A DNA stretch of 64,000 nucleotides, taken from Vibrio algicola (GTDB lineage: Bacteria > Pseudomonadota > Gammaproteobacteria > Enterobacterales > Vibrionaceae). Positions 48,877 through 58,034 of the stretch are shown piece after piece; the first letter of the stretch is position 1; each line of letters starts with the position of its first letter. The notes below the pieces were generated by a model. The model was not told where the DNA came from. It saw only the letters and a list, made by a program, of their open reading frames with translations, and searched no databases. Both the position numbers and the translations under genes were made by a program. The stretch lies in the NCBI RefSeq assembly GCF_009601765.2, contig NZ_CP045699.1, forward strand, positions 558,001 through 622,000, written 5' to 3'.

Positions 48877-50721
48877 ATGAAAAAAAGGTTATGGACGCCA
48901 CTGGTTACGCTGGGCTTATGCTTCGGTGCGCTACCACTGTCGATGTCGTTACAAGCGGCGAATCTACCGACTAATTTAACATGGCAAACCAATGCTAATG
49001 AGCCCATTTTTGCCTCTCCAGACGCGAAATTTGGCGGGACTTACCACACTTTTATTACCAGTTTTCCGCAAACTTTTCGTACCGTTGGGCCAGATGCTAA
49101 TGGCGGCTTTGCCTCATGGACTCGCTCTTCACTTGGCCTGTTAGATAGACATCCTAATACCGACAAATGGCTGCCTTCAATCGCTTCTTCTTGGGCCTTG
49201 GGGGATGATCATAAAACCGTTTATTTTAAAATTAATCCTAAAGCGAAATGGAGTGATGGAGAGCCGATCACCGCGCAAGATTTTACTTTTATGATGAAAA
49301 TGATGCGCTCTAAAGACATTGTCGATCCTTGGAGTAATGATTTTTACACCAAAGAGGTAAGCGACATTATCGTCTACGATCCACTGACGATAGCCGTGGT
49401 ATCGGGTAAGCAAAGAAATCCTGATGAGTTAATGGATTACGTTAACCTTCAACCTCGCCCCGCGCATTTTTATGCCAAGCCAAGTAAAGATAAAAATGGC
49501 GATGGTATTGCCGATGATTTTGTTCGCCGCTTTAACTTTAAATCAGAGCCGACAGCGGGTCCTTACGCGATTGATAAAATTAATAAAGGCAAGGGGGTCA
49601 CCTATAAGCATGTAAAAGATTGGTGGGGTTACGATATTAAGTATTACCAACACCGATTTAATGTTGAGAAAATTCAAATCAAAGTGATCCGCGATCAAGA
49701 TATTGCGTTTAAATACTTTGAAAAAGGCCAATTGGATTCATTTGCTTTAGTGCGCCCGACGCTGTGGCATGACAAAGCCAAAGGTGAGTTGTTCGATAAA
49801 GGTTATATCCATAAAGCATGGGCGTATAATCAAGCGCCCACCGGAGCCGGTGGAATTTGGATCAATACTGCTATGCCGCTTTTGGATAATCTTGAGGTGC
49901 GTAAGGGCTTAATGTACGCCGTCGATTATGATGGCATGATCAACAAAATTTTGCGTAATGACTATGTGCGTAAGCCAAATCCTATGGGATCTGGGCATGG
50001 GGAGTATGACAACCAAGATATAAAAGCGCCGAACTTTGACCCTCAACTGGCCGCCACCTATTTTAAAAATGCGGGTTTTAATAAGATCGGCCCTGATGGT
50101 ATTCGAGTCAATGATAAAGGCCAGCGCTTAAGCTTTGCAGTCACCTATTCGACTCCCGCCCATACGCCTCGGGTAGCTTATTTACGCGAACAAGCCAAGC
50201 TGGCAGGGTTGGATTTAACCCTTAATCTGATTGATGGTTCGAGCATGTTTAAATATGTGTTAGAGAAAAAACATCAGCTGTCTTTCCATGATATGAGTAA
50301 TTCTAAAATCCCAGTTTACTGGCAGTATTTTGCCTCAGAAAACGCCAATAAACCGCAAACCAATAACTTCACAAATTTCTCATCACCAGAGCTTGATAAG
50401 CTAATTAATGCCTATCGAGAAGAGTTTGATTTAACTAAAAAACACGATTTATCTCGTCAAATTCAAGCCAGAATCAATGACTCGAATAGCATCATACCTG
50501 GCTACATTGTGCCGTATGCAAGAGAAGGGTATTGGCGTTGGTTGAAATTGCCAGCCGAAATGGCGACTAAACAAACCGAGTCGTTATTTTTCGCCAATGG
50601 ATTTATGGGCACCATGAGTACTTTTTGGATTGATGAGCAAGTTAAAAAAGAAACCAAAGCGGCGATGAAAGCAGATAAAGCCTTTAAGCCGGTCACGATA
50701 ATTGATGATAAGTATAAGTAG
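48877..50721 (+). CDS. yejA: Peptide ABC transporter substrate-binding protein YejA
   Basis: Periplasmic binding protein of the family 5 type. The 614-residue protein has a signal peptide (RLWTPLVTLGLCFGALPLSM, cleavage after SLQAA), then FGGTYHTFITSFPQTFRTVG, the domain WSDGEPITAQDFTFMMKMM typical of oligopeptide-binding proteins, and KGLMYAVDYDGMINKILR. Length fits E. coli YejA (604). It is placed third in the operon here rather than first as in E. coli. Confidence 0.92.
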   Translation: MKKRLWTPLVTLGLCFGALPLSMSLQAANLPTNLTWQTNANEPIFASPDAKFGGTYHTFITSFPQTFRTVGPDANGGFASWTRSSLGLLDRHPNTDKWLPSIASSWALGDDHKTVYFKINPKAKWSDGEPITAQDFTFMMKMMRSKDIVDPWSNDFYTKEVSDIIVYDPLTIAVVSGKQRNPDELMDYVNLQPRPAHFYAKPSKDKNGDGIADDFVRRFNFKSEPTAGPYAIDKINKGKGVTYKHVKDWWGYDIKYYQHRFNVEKIQIKVIRDQDIAFKYFEKGQLDSFALVRPTLWHDKAKGELFDKGYIHKAWAYNQAPTGAGGIWINTAMPLLDNLEVRKGLMYAVDYDGMINKILRNDYVRKPNPMGSGHGEYDNQDIKAPNFDPQLAATYFKNAGFNKIGPDGIRVNDKGQRLSFAVTYSTPAHTPRVAYLREQAKLAGLDLTLNLIDGSSMFKYVLEKKHQLSFHDMSNSKIPVYWQYFASENANKPQTNNFTNFSSPELDKLINAYREEFDLTKKHDLSRQIQARINDSNSIIPGYIVPYAREGYWRWLKLPAEMATKQTESLFFANGFMGTMSTFWIDEQVKKETKAAMKADKAFKPVTIIDDKYK

Positions 50722-50727
50722 TTCAAC

Positions 50728-51816
50728 ATGACCAACCAAAGCGTTCTGACCATTAACGATCTTTGTACCGAGTTCACGACCGATGATGGGGTAGTGCGAG
50801 TGCTCGACGGGGTGAGTTTTGATGTACCGAAAGGCAAAACTTTAGGCATTGTTGGTGAATCAGGCTGCGGTAAAAGTGTGACGGCGATGTCGATCATGGG
50901 TTTATTACCTAAGCCTTTTGGTCAAGTGGTGGCCGGCTGTATCGTGTATTCTAACCATGATGCCGGTGCGCCAAGCGATGTGGATTTATTGCAATTACCA
51001 GTCGAGCAAATGTATCGCATGCGTGGCAATCGGATCTCGATGATATTCCAAGATCCGATGACCGCATTAAACCCTGTACACACCATTGGCAAGCAATTAA
51101 TCGAAGTTTTGCAATTACATCGCTCAGAACTCAATAAGAAACAGCGCTATCTGGCGGCATTAGAGATGTTAGAAAAAGTCGGCATTCCTTCGGCGAAACA
51201 ACGAATGTTGGAATTTCCGCATTTGCTCTCTGGTGGTATGCGTCAGCGAGTGATGATTGCCATGGCTTTGGCGTGTCGGCCGGATGTACTGATTTGCGAT
51301 GAACCGACTACCGCACTCGATGTGACGGTACAAGCGCAGATCTTAGATTTGATGCAGGAATTGCAAGCCGAAACGGGCATGTCGATTATTTTTATTACCC
51401 ACGATTTGGGCGTCGTAGCGGAAATTTGCGATCAAGTGGTGGTGATGTACGCAGGAAAAGTGGTGGAGCAAGCCGATATTTTTGAGCTGTTTGATCATCC
51501 AAGTCATCCTTATACTCAAGGTTTATTGACGTCTATGCCCAGTATTAACGGTGTGCCAAAATCGTTATTGCCGACCATTGAAGGCTCGGTGCCAGCGTTA
51601 AGTAATATGCCAACGGGTTGCCGTTTTGCGAGTCGTTGTCAATATGCACAAGCCTTGTGTCACCAAAGTGAGCCAGAGTTATCATCCGTTTCCGAGCCGA
51701 AAGTCTCTGAGTTACACCTAGTCAGTTGCCATTTTTGGTCGCAGCTAGATTCATTGAGTCAGTCAGGAACCGTGACATCGGCCAACCCCTCTCTCACTGG
51801 AGAAAAACATGTCTGA
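50728..51816 (+). CDS. Oligopeptide ABC transporter ATP-binding protein (first half of YejF)
   Basis: A 362-residue ATPase with Walker A ([10 protein letters not shown]), the signature LLSGGMRQR, Walker B ([11 protein letters not shown]) and the DppD-type C-terminal zinc/iron-sulfur-like motif [14 protein letters not shown]. In E. coli, YejF carries both ATPase domains in one chain; here the domains are encoded by two genes. This gene ends inside the next by 8 nt, and its C-terminal tail is a serine-rich linker. Confidence 0.92.
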   Translation: MTNQSVLTINDLCTEFTTDDGVVRVLDGVSFDVPKGKTLGIVGESGCGKSVTAMSIMGLLPKPFGQVVAGCIVYSNHDAGAPSDVDLLQLPVEQMYRMRGNRISMIFQDPMTALNPVHTIGKQLIEVLQLHRSELNKKQRYLAALEMLEKVGIPSAKQRMLEFPHLLSGGMRQRVMIAMALACRPDVLICDEPTTALDVTVQAQILDLMQELQAETGMSIIFITHDLGVVAEICDQVVVMYAGKVVEQADIFELFDHPSHPYTQGLLTSMPSINGVPKSLLPTIEGSVPALSNMPTGCRFASRCQYAQALCHQSEPELSSVSEPKVSELHLVSCHFWSQLDSLSQSGTVTSANPSLTGEKHV

Positions 51817-52858
51817 GTTAATGAAGGTTGAAAATTTAACCCAGCATTTTGTTTCCGGTAAATGCTTGTTTAAAAAAAGCTATACCGTGCATGCGGTTGA
51901 TGGCGTCAGTTTTAGGGTTAACAAAGGTGAAACTCTCGGTATTGTAGGCGAATCTGGGTGCGGAAAAACCACGTTAGGACGCAGTTTGTTGCGTTTATAC
52001 CAACCCACCTCAGGGCAGGTTTTTTTTGAAGGGCAAGATATTTGTCAGTTGGATAATAAAGCGATGCGCAGTTTGCGACAACAAGTGCAGATGGTGTTTC
52101 AAGATCCCAGTGAATCCCTTAATGCGCGCCATACGGTTGGTAAGATCCTACAAGAACCGTTTGTTATTCATAATATTGGTTGCGCGAAACAGCGACAACA
52201 ATGGGTGGCAGAGTTACTCAATAAAGTGGGGTTGCCTGAAAGTGCGGCGCTGCGATACCCACATGAATTTTCAGGCGGCCAGAAACAGCGTATTGGCATT
52301 GCGCGCGCTATTGCTTTAAAACCCAAATTAGTGGTGTGCGATGAATCGGTATCGGCATTGGATGTGTCCGTGCAAGCGCAGATCTTAAACCTGTTACTTG
52401 AGTTGCAAAAAGAGATGCAACTGACCCTAATTTTTATCGCCCACGATTTATCGGTAGTGCGGCATATCTCAGATAATATTGCGGTGATGTATCTTGGCAA
52501 AATCGTTGAATATGGTGCTGCCGACGCTCTCTATCGCGATCCACAACACCCTTATACCCAATCACTGTTATCTGCGATCCCTATTACCCACCCAAAGTAT
52601 CGTGATGCCGCATTGCGCCAACAAGAGTTAGGTATTGGAGAGCGAATATTACTCAAGGGCGATATTCCATCGCCGATCAATATTCCGCAAGGCTGCCGCT
52701 TTGCTTCACGCTGCCCACAAGTCATGCCACAATGTCAGCAAAGCGAACCTGAGTTGATTGATTTGATGAAAGAGGCAAACCATCAACCTAGCTCACAACA
52801 ATCGATTGAAAAAGAGCGTAAAAATAACCGTCAAGTGGCGTGTTTTTTATATCAATAA
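51809..52858 (+). CDS. Oligopeptide ABC transporter ATP-binding protein (second half of YejF)
   Basis: A 349-residue DppF/OppF-type ATPase with Walker A (GESGCGKTTLGRSLLRL), the signature FSGGQKQRIGIARAIA, Walker B (VVCDESVSALD) and the C-terminal CRFASRCPQVMPQC motif. It starts within the preceding ATPase gene (8-nt overlap), so the two are translationally coupled and should form a heterodimer driving YejBE. Confidence 0.92.
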   Translation: MSELMKVENLTQHFVSGKCLFKKSYTVHAVDGVSFRVNKGETLGIVGESGCGKTTLGRSLLRLYQPTSGQVFFEGQDICQLDNKAMRSLRQQVQMVFQDPSESLNARHTVGKILQEPFVIHNIGCAKQRQQWVAELLNKVGLPESAALRYPHEFSGGQKQRIGIARAIALKPKLVVCDESVSALDVSVQAQILNLLLELQKEMQLTLIFIAHDLSVVRHISDNIAVMYLGKIVEYGAADALYRDPQHPYTQSLLSAIPITHPKYRDAALRQQELGIGERILLKGDIPSPINIPQGCRFASRCPQVMPQCQQSEPELIDLMKEANHQPSSQQSIEKERKNNRQVACFLYQ

Positions 52859-52883
52859 CATTAAATGCAAAAAGGATTGATTC

Positions 52884-53270
52884 ATGAAGGGCGTATTACT
52901 CGTTAGCTTACCTTTGGTTTTACTGGCAGGCTGCACCACTGTGATTGAACCAACGGTTAAGCCGACCACTTCGACTTCAGTTAATGGCGTGGATGTGACC
53001 AGCGTGGTGTATCAATGCAGCAGTGAACCCAACAGTGAAACCGCCAGCAGCAAGCTTAAAAGCCATTTCTTAGTTGAGCATTTTAGCAAAGATAAAGTGA
53101 TGTTAGTGACGCGTGAAGCTTCTTATCCATTAATTCGTATTCAAGCCGCTTCTGGTGAAAAATATGCCTCGACCGATGGCGCAGAAGAATTTTGGAGTAA
53201 AGGTGACAGCGCGATGATCAAAATTAACGATCAAGATTATAAACAATGCATAGCAAAGCCAAATAACTGA
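52884..53270 (+). CDS. MliC-like lipoprotein (C-type lysozyme inhibitor family)
   Basis: A 128-residue lipoprotein with the lipobox LLAGC (signal MKGVLLVSLPLVLLAG). The C-terminal domain carries SYPLIRIQAASGEKYAS and FWSKGDSAMIKINDQDYKQC, the pattern of MliC inhibitors of C-type lysozyme, with two cysteines (YQCSS and YKQC) for the expected disulfide. It lies 25 nt after the ATPase gene with a good AAAGGATTG site and may be the last gene of the operon. The link to peptide uptake may be only positional. Confidence 0.75.
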   Translation: MKGVLLVSLPLVLLAGCTTVIEPTVKPTTSTSVNGVDVTSVVYQCSSEPNSETASSKLKSHFLVEHFSKDKVMLVTREASYPLIRIQAASGEKYASTDGAEEFWSKGDSAMIKINDQDYKQCIAKPNN

Positions 53271-53299
53271 GCACAGTCGTGACCGCTGATGTAAATCAT

Positions 53300-53333
53300 G
53301 GTTATGGATATAGTTAGGTTATGGATATAGTTA
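53300..53333. repeat. Perfect 17-bp tandem duplication
   Basis: GGTTATGGATATAGTTA occurs twice in succession (53300-53316 and 53317-53333) shortly after the MliC-like gene. No function is apparent. Confidence 0.9.
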
Positions 53334-53634
53334 TGTGCGTTTTTTCAACACATTAAAAATTATATCCAAGGTATGAGCCAATAATGGCAGAGTTAACTTG
53401 TGTTTTTATAAGTCCTGACCATATTTTGGTGTTAATGCATGGTTAACCTATGTTTGCAAAGTGTTGCTGGTTTGATTTTTTGCGCAATGATGTAAAACCT
53501 GAGTTTTGAGGCAATTTAAGCTCAAGATGAATATTTCTTATGTGATGTATTAAATTTTCGCGTGAAGAAATTAACTATTGCTACTTTCTGATTTTGAACA
53601 AATTAGGTAGAATAGCCAGCATATTAGCACTACG

Positions 53635-53650
53635 ACGAAAACGTTTGCGT
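53635..53650. promoter_or_regulatory. PurR operator of glyA
   Basis: ACGAAAACGTTTGCGT matches 15 of 16 positions of the PurR palindrome ACGCAAACGTTTGCGT. It lies 140 bp before glyA and about 22 bp after a candidate -10 (TAGAAT, 53608-53613). PurR control of glyA is known in E. coli. The rest of the 519-bp gap is AT-rich; I see no riboswitch. Confidence 0.85.
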
Positions 53651-53789
53651 AAGTGCTTGATATTTTCATGCCTACAGCTAAGTGAGTATGATTATTGACC
53701 ATTTTTATTAGCATGAGTTTGTTAACATTTAATGTCAACAGACTGGTGTTTTTTGGGAACTTTCAGATTATCTGAGTTAGGAGAGACAA

Positions 53790-55040
53790 ATGCTTAAGCG
53801 TGACATGAATATTGCGGATTATGATGCCGATTTATTTACTGCGATTCAGGAAGAAACCCTTCGTCAAGAAGAGCATATTGAACTTATCGCTTCAGAAAAC
53901 TACACCAGCCCGCGTGTAATGGAAGCTCAAGGCTCTCAGTTAACCAATAAATACGCCGAAGGCTACCCTGGTAAGCGTTACTACGGCGGTTGTGAGTTTG
54001 TTGATAAAGTCGAAACATTGGCGATTGAGCGTGCGTGTGAATTATTTGGCGCAGAATACGCAAACGTACAACCACACTCTGGCTCTCAAGCCAATAACGC
54101 GGTTTACATGGCGCTATTAAATGCAGGCGATACTGTTCTTGGTATGAGCTTAGCGCACGGTGGTCACTTAACTCATGGTTCTCCAGTGAATTTCTCTGGC
54201 AAACTTTATAACATCATTCCATACGGTATCGATGAAGCCGGTCAAATTAACTACGAGGAAATGGAAGCGCTGGCGATTGAACATAAACCAAAAATGATCA
54301 TCGGTGGTTTCTCAGCGTATTCTCAAGTTTGTGATTGGGCGCGTATGCGTGAAATCGCCGACAAAGTGGGTGCTTACTTCTTTGTTGATATGGCGCACGT
54401 TGCCGGTCTTATTGCGGCAGGTGAATATCCAAACCCAGTACCACATGCACACGTTGTGACCACAACAACGCATAAAACATTAGCCGGCCCTCGCGGTGGT
54501 TTAATTCTTTCTAATGCCGGTGAAGACCTGTACAAGAAATTAAACTCGGCGGTTTTCCCAGGTGGTCAAGGTGGCCCTCTAATGCATGTTATCGCAGCTA
54601 AAGCGGTGGCGTTTAAAGAAGCACTAGAGCCAGAGTTTAAAGAGTACCAAGCACGCGTGGTACTGAACGCTAAAGCGATGGTGGCAGAATTTTTAGCGCG
54701 CGGTTACAACATCGTGTCAGGTTCAACTGAAAACCATTTGTTCTTGGTGGATTTAATCGACAAAGACATCACAGGTAAAGAAGCCGATGCCGCATTAGGT
54801 TCAGCTAACATTACGGTTAACAAGAACTCAGTGCCAAACGATCCTCGTAGCCCGTTTGTTACTTCTGGTATCCGCGTTGGTTCGCCGTCTATTACTCGTC
54901 GCGGCTTCACTGAAGAAGACGCCAAAAACCTTGCTGGTTGGATGTGTGACATTCTAGACAACCTAGGTGATGAGTCTGTGATTGCCGCAACCAAAGCAAA
55001 AGTATTAGAAATTTGTAAGCGCAAGCCAGTTTACGCTTAA
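53790..55040 (+). CDS. glyA: Serine hydroxymethyltransferase
   Basis: GlyA converts serine and tetrahydrofolate to glycine and methylene-THF, the main source of one-carbon units. The 416-residue PLP enzyme has [40 protein letters not shown], and the PLP lysine in [13 protein letters not shown] near residue 230. An AGGAGAGAC ribosome site precedes the ATG. A PurR operator is upstream and a weak terminator downstream. Confidence 0.99.
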   Translation: MLKRDMNIADYDADLFTAIQEETLRQEEHIELIASENYTSPRVMEAQGSQLTNKYAEGYPGKRYYGGCEFVDKVETLAIERACELFGAEYANVQPHSGSQANNAVYMALLNAGDTVLGMSLAHGGHLTHGSPVNFSGKLYNIIPYGIDEAGQINYEEMEALAIEHKPKMIIGGFSAYSQVCDWARMREIADKVGAYFFVDMAHVAGLIAAGEYPNPVPHAHVVTTTTHKTLAGPRGGLILSNAGEDLYKKLNSAVFPGGQGGPLMHVIAAKAVAFKEALEPEFKEYQARVVLNAKAMVAEFLARGYNIVSGSTENHLFLVDLIDKDITGKEADAALGSANITVNKNSVPNDPRSPFVTSGIRVGSPSITRRGFTEEDAKNLAGWMCDILDNLGDESVIAATKAKVLEICKRKPVYA

Positions 55041-55074
55041 TTTCTTCGCGTAGCTGAACTGACGTTATAACCAC

Positions 55075-55109
55075 TAAAAAGCCAATGTCATCTGATGTTG
55101 GTTTTTTTT
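55075..55109 (+). terminator. Terminator after glyA
   Basis: An imperfect hairpin (AAAAAGCCAA / TTGGTTTTTTTT) ends in eight T residues. Confidence 0.65.
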
Positions 55110-55175
55110 GTCTATTTATACTGTCATTATTGCTATTATGGCATTTCATTTATTGCATGGATTGTATTTTTAAGC

Positions 55176-55973
55176 ATGAAGAAGCTCATATTTTTATTCT
55201 TGTTTTTACCTTTGATAGCCAATGCCGCCGATTTTGATAAAGGCATAGAAGCGTATTCAAAGGGCGATTTTAAAGAGGCTTTTAAAGAGTTTTTGCCACT
55301 ATCAACTATCGGGAATTCGAGTGCGCAATTTAATTTAGGACTCATGTATAGCAATGGACTTGGTGTAATTCAAAGTGATGAAGAAGCGGCAAAGTGGTAC
55401 CAAAAAGCGGCAGATCAAGGTGTTGCGAGTGCTCAATTTAATCTAGGCAATATGTATAGCGATGGCCGTGGTGTGATTCAAAGTGATGAAGAAGCGGCAA
55501 AGTGGTATCAACAAGCCGCTGAGCAAGGTTATGCCAGTGCTCAATTTAATCTCGCCATAAGATACCTCGATGGGCGAGGTGTTATTCAAAGCGATAAAGA
55601 TGCAGCCAAGTGGTTTCAAAAAGCCGCTGCTCAAGGGCATAAGAAAGCTCAAGTTAATCTGGCCTCTATGTATAGAAGTGGACGTGGGGTGCTTCAAGTT
55701 TACACTGTGGCGGCAAAGTGGTACCAAAAAGCGGCTGAGCAAGGCTATGCGGTTGCTCAATATAATTTAGGAACACTGTATAGTAAGGGGCAAGGCGTTA
55801 ACCAAAGCTATATTTATGCCTATATGTGGGCAGATATTGCTGCTTATAATGGCTTTGATGCTTCCAGATTAAAAGTCGAACTAACGCAAGAAATGAGCAA
55901 GGAAGATATCGCAGAAGCTCAAGAAATGTCGGCGCAATGTTTTGAATCAAACTATGAAGATTGTGACGGTTGA
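55176..55973 (+). CDS. Sel1-repeat protein, exported
   Basis: A 265-residue protein with a signal peptide (MKKLIFLFLFLPLIANA before ADFDKG), then at least five Sel1-like repeats of 36 residues (AQFNLGLMYSNGLGV followed by EAAKWYQKAADQG, repeated with small changes) and a C-terminal part with YMWADIAAYN. Sel1 repeats form helical solenoids for protein-protein contact. The frame runs 27 codons further upstream, but only this ATG starts a signal peptide. Its paralogue follows 86 bp later. Partner and function are unknown. Confidence 0.85.
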   Translation: MKKLIFLFLFLPLIANAADFDKGIEAYSKGDFKEAFKEFLPLSTIGNSSAQFNLGLMYSNGLGVIQSDEEAAKWYQKAADQGVASAQFNLGNMYSDGRGVIQSDEEAAKWYQQAAEQGYASAQFNLAIRYLDGRGVIQSDKDAAKWFQKAAAQGHKKAQVNLASMYRSGRGVLQVYTVAAKWYQKAAEQGYAVAQYNLGTLYSKGQGVNQSYIYAYMWADIAAYNGFDASRLKVELTQEMSKEDIAEAQEMSAQCFESNYEDCDG

Positions 55974-56059
55974 AGATCAATAATTAGTATTGATGAAAGC
56001 GCATATCAAGTTTTAAAAATGCTTATTGTAGAATAAATACTATTAATTCAGGTAATTCA

Positions 56060-56857
56060 ATGAAACTGTTAATCACACTCCTAAGTATCACGCTCTTATT
56101 AACGGGTTGCGCTGAATCCCGTTCTACCTATACTCCAGCGAAAAATACCAGCAATTATAACAACACTTTTGCCAATTTATTAGAACCGGCTAAGCGAGGT
56201 GATGCGAGTGCGCAGGCTCAACTCGCGACTCGATACTACAATGGTGATGGGGTTGAACAAAATTATCAACAAGCGGCAATCTGGATGGAAAAATCTGCAG
56301 CTCAAGGCTATATGAATGCACAATTTAATTTAGGCAGTATGTATCAAACTGGTTTAGGTGTATCGCAGGATCTACAAAAGGCTGCTGAGTTGTACCAAAA
56401 GTCTGCCGATCAAGGGTATATGTATGCCCAATTTAATTTAGGCCGCATGTATCAAAATGGTCTAGGTGTTCCTGAGGAACAACAAAAAGCTGCCGAGTTG
56501 TATCAGCGATCTGCAGAGCAAGGAAATAGGTATGCACAAGCTAACTTGGGTGAAATGTATCTCAATGGACAAGGTGTCGATCAGAATGATCAAAAGGCGG
56601 CAATATGGTTTGAGAATGCAGCACTCCAAGGAGATGCGAGTTCACAATATTATTTAGCGGTGCTGTATCAAAATGGTCGAGGTGTGACTCAAAGCGATAT
56701 TAATGCGTATATGTGGGTGAATATTGCCGATTATAATGATGCTGATACTAAGCAATTAAAATCAGAACTGACAAAAGTGATGACTAATGCTGATGTGACC
56801 AAAGCTCAAGATCTATCACTGATCTGTCTAGAGTCTAATTACAAAAAGTGCGGTTAG
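56060..56857 (+). CDS. Sel1-repeat lipoprotein
   Basis: A 265-residue lipoprotein with the lipobox LLTGC (MKLLITLLSITLLLTG), a short Thr/Asn-rich linker and five Sel1-like repeats (AQLATRYYNGDGVEQNYQQA; AQFNLGSMYQTGLGV; AQFNLGRMYQNGLGV; AQANLGEMYLNGQGV; YYLAVLYQNGRGV). It shares the end pattern YMWVNIADYN and LESNYKKCG with the preceding gene, so the two arose by duplication. One is soluble-periplasmic and this one membrane-anchored. Confidence 0.85.
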   Translation: MKLLITLLSITLLLTGCAESRSTYTPAKNTSNYNNTFANLLEPAKRGDASAQAQLATRYYNGDGVEQNYQQAAIWMEKSAAQGYMNAQFNLGSMYQTGLGVSQDLQKAAELYQKSADQGYMYAQFNLGRMYQNGLGVPEEQQKAAELYQRSAEQGNRYAQANLGEMYLNGQGVDQNDQKAAIWFENAALQGDASSQYYLAVLYQNGRGVTQSDINAYMWVNIADYNDADTKQLKSELTKVMTNADVTKAQDLSLICLESNYKKCG

Positions 56858-56918
56858 TTGTATGGATGACTAGTTTATCTATATAACCTTACTTCAATAA
56901 CATTATTAATTTTACTAC

Positions 56919-56955
56919 AAAAAAACGCAAGCCCATGACGGTGCTTGCGTTTTTT
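56919..56955. terminator. Bidirectional terminator
   Basis: A 13-bp stem (AAAAAACGCAAGC with GCTTGCGTTTTTT) with A and T runs on both sides lies between the convergent Sel1 lipoprotein and the small lipoprotein. Confidence 0.9.
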
Positions 56956-56976
56956 GTTCAATTAATAATAAAGGTA

Positions 56977-57306
56977 CTAATCTTTCTTGTTAATACTGAT
57001 CATTGAGCCTGACTTACATTTGAACATGTAGTAGCGGCTGCTTTCGTTAAACTGACCTAAACCACCGCCTGAGCAGTAAGAAGCATTTAAGTCTTGCATA
57101 GTATCTAACGTTTTGGCGTTATCCATTGCGAACTTAGATCCGTCAGCACAAACAATGCGTACTTTGCCGTCATCGCTAGTCGAGAACACTTTAACTTCAG
57201 TATTACAAAGTTGGAAAGACGCATCTAAGTAGTTGTCTTCTTGAGTGGTTGATGAACAACCAGAAACCGCCAATACCAGCAATCCAGCTAATCCTAAATA
57301 TTTCAT
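56977..57306 (-). CDS. Small lipoprotein of unknown function
   Basis: A 109-residue protein with the lipobox AVSGC (MKYLGLAGLLVLAVSG). The mature part has four further cysteines (FQLCNT, RIVCAD, ASYCSGG, FKCKSG), which could form two disulfides. I do not recognise a family beyond similarity in character to small Vibrio lipoproteins. AAAGGAAG precedes the ATG. Confidence 0.75.
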   Translation of the reverse strand: MKYLGLAGLLVLAVSGCSSTTQEDNYLDASFQLCNTEVKVFSTSDDGKVRIVCADGSKFAMDNAKTLDTMQDLNASYCSGGGLGQFNESSRYYMFKCKSGSMISINKKD

Positions 57307-57510
57307 TATATTCTTCCTTTGTGCATCGGTTGAGAAAGGTTAACTCAACTTAAATATTAAAAGCTAACGAAAAGGTTATCTTTAAAAATAGTTAACTAAG
57401 TGTAACCGTATAATAGACTTAGCTCAACATTTAAGCGGCATAGCTGGTCGCTAAGCAACAATATTTCGGATAAACTAACCCGATAAGATTTGAGGATTTA
57501 AGGAAAAGTT

Positions 57511-57960
57511 ATGCATTGTCCATTTTGTGCTGAAAATGACACCAAAGTGATTGATTCTCGCTTAGTGGCGGATGGTCATCAAGTGCGTCGTCGTCGCCAA
57601 TGCTTGGCGTGCAGTGAGCGATTCACCACCTTTGAAAGTGCTGAATTAGTGATGCCGAAAGTAATAAAAACCAATGGTAATCGTGAACCGTTCAATGAAG
57701 ATAAAATGATAGGTGGACTGCAACGCTCACTAGAAAAACGCCCGGTCAGCGCCGATGCGGTCGAGCTTGCTATTAGCCACATTAAGTCACAATTACGCGC
57801 CACCGGTGAGCGGGAAGTACCAAGCGAAATGATTGGTAACTTGGTAATGAACGAGCTAAAAACCTTAGATAAAGTGGCCTATATCCGCTTTGCATCTGTG
57901 TATCGTAGTTTTGAAGATATTCGTGAGTTTGGTGAAGAAATCGCTCGCCTAGAAGATTAA
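57511..57960 (+). CDS. nrdR: Transcriptional repressor NrdR
   Basis: NrdR represses ribonucleotide reductase genes in response to ATP/dATP. The 149-residue protein has an N-terminal zinc ribbon ([28 protein letters not shown]) and an ATP-cone domain ([29 protein letters not shown]). It heads the nrdR-ribD-ribE-ribBA-ribH-nusB-thiL-pgpA cluster conserved in gammaproteobacteria. An AAGGAAAAG site precedes the ATG. Confidence 0.97.
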   Translation: MHCPFCAENDTKVIDSRLVADGHQVRRRRQCLACSERFTTFESAELVMPKVIKTNGNREPFNEDKMIGGLQRSLEKRPVSADAVELAISHIKSQLRATGEREVPSEMIGNLVMNELKTLDKVAYIRFASVYRSFEDIREFGEEIARLED

Positions 57961-58034
57961 CACTCACAAACAAGACAGCCACATGATAAAAAACATGATG
58001 AATGAGTTATGCTGAATAATCCAAAAGGGTAGAT

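Noticed and set aside
53271..53789. Glycine riboswitch upstream of glyA
   Set aside because: The tandem aptamer core motifs were not seen; a PurR operator explains regulation.
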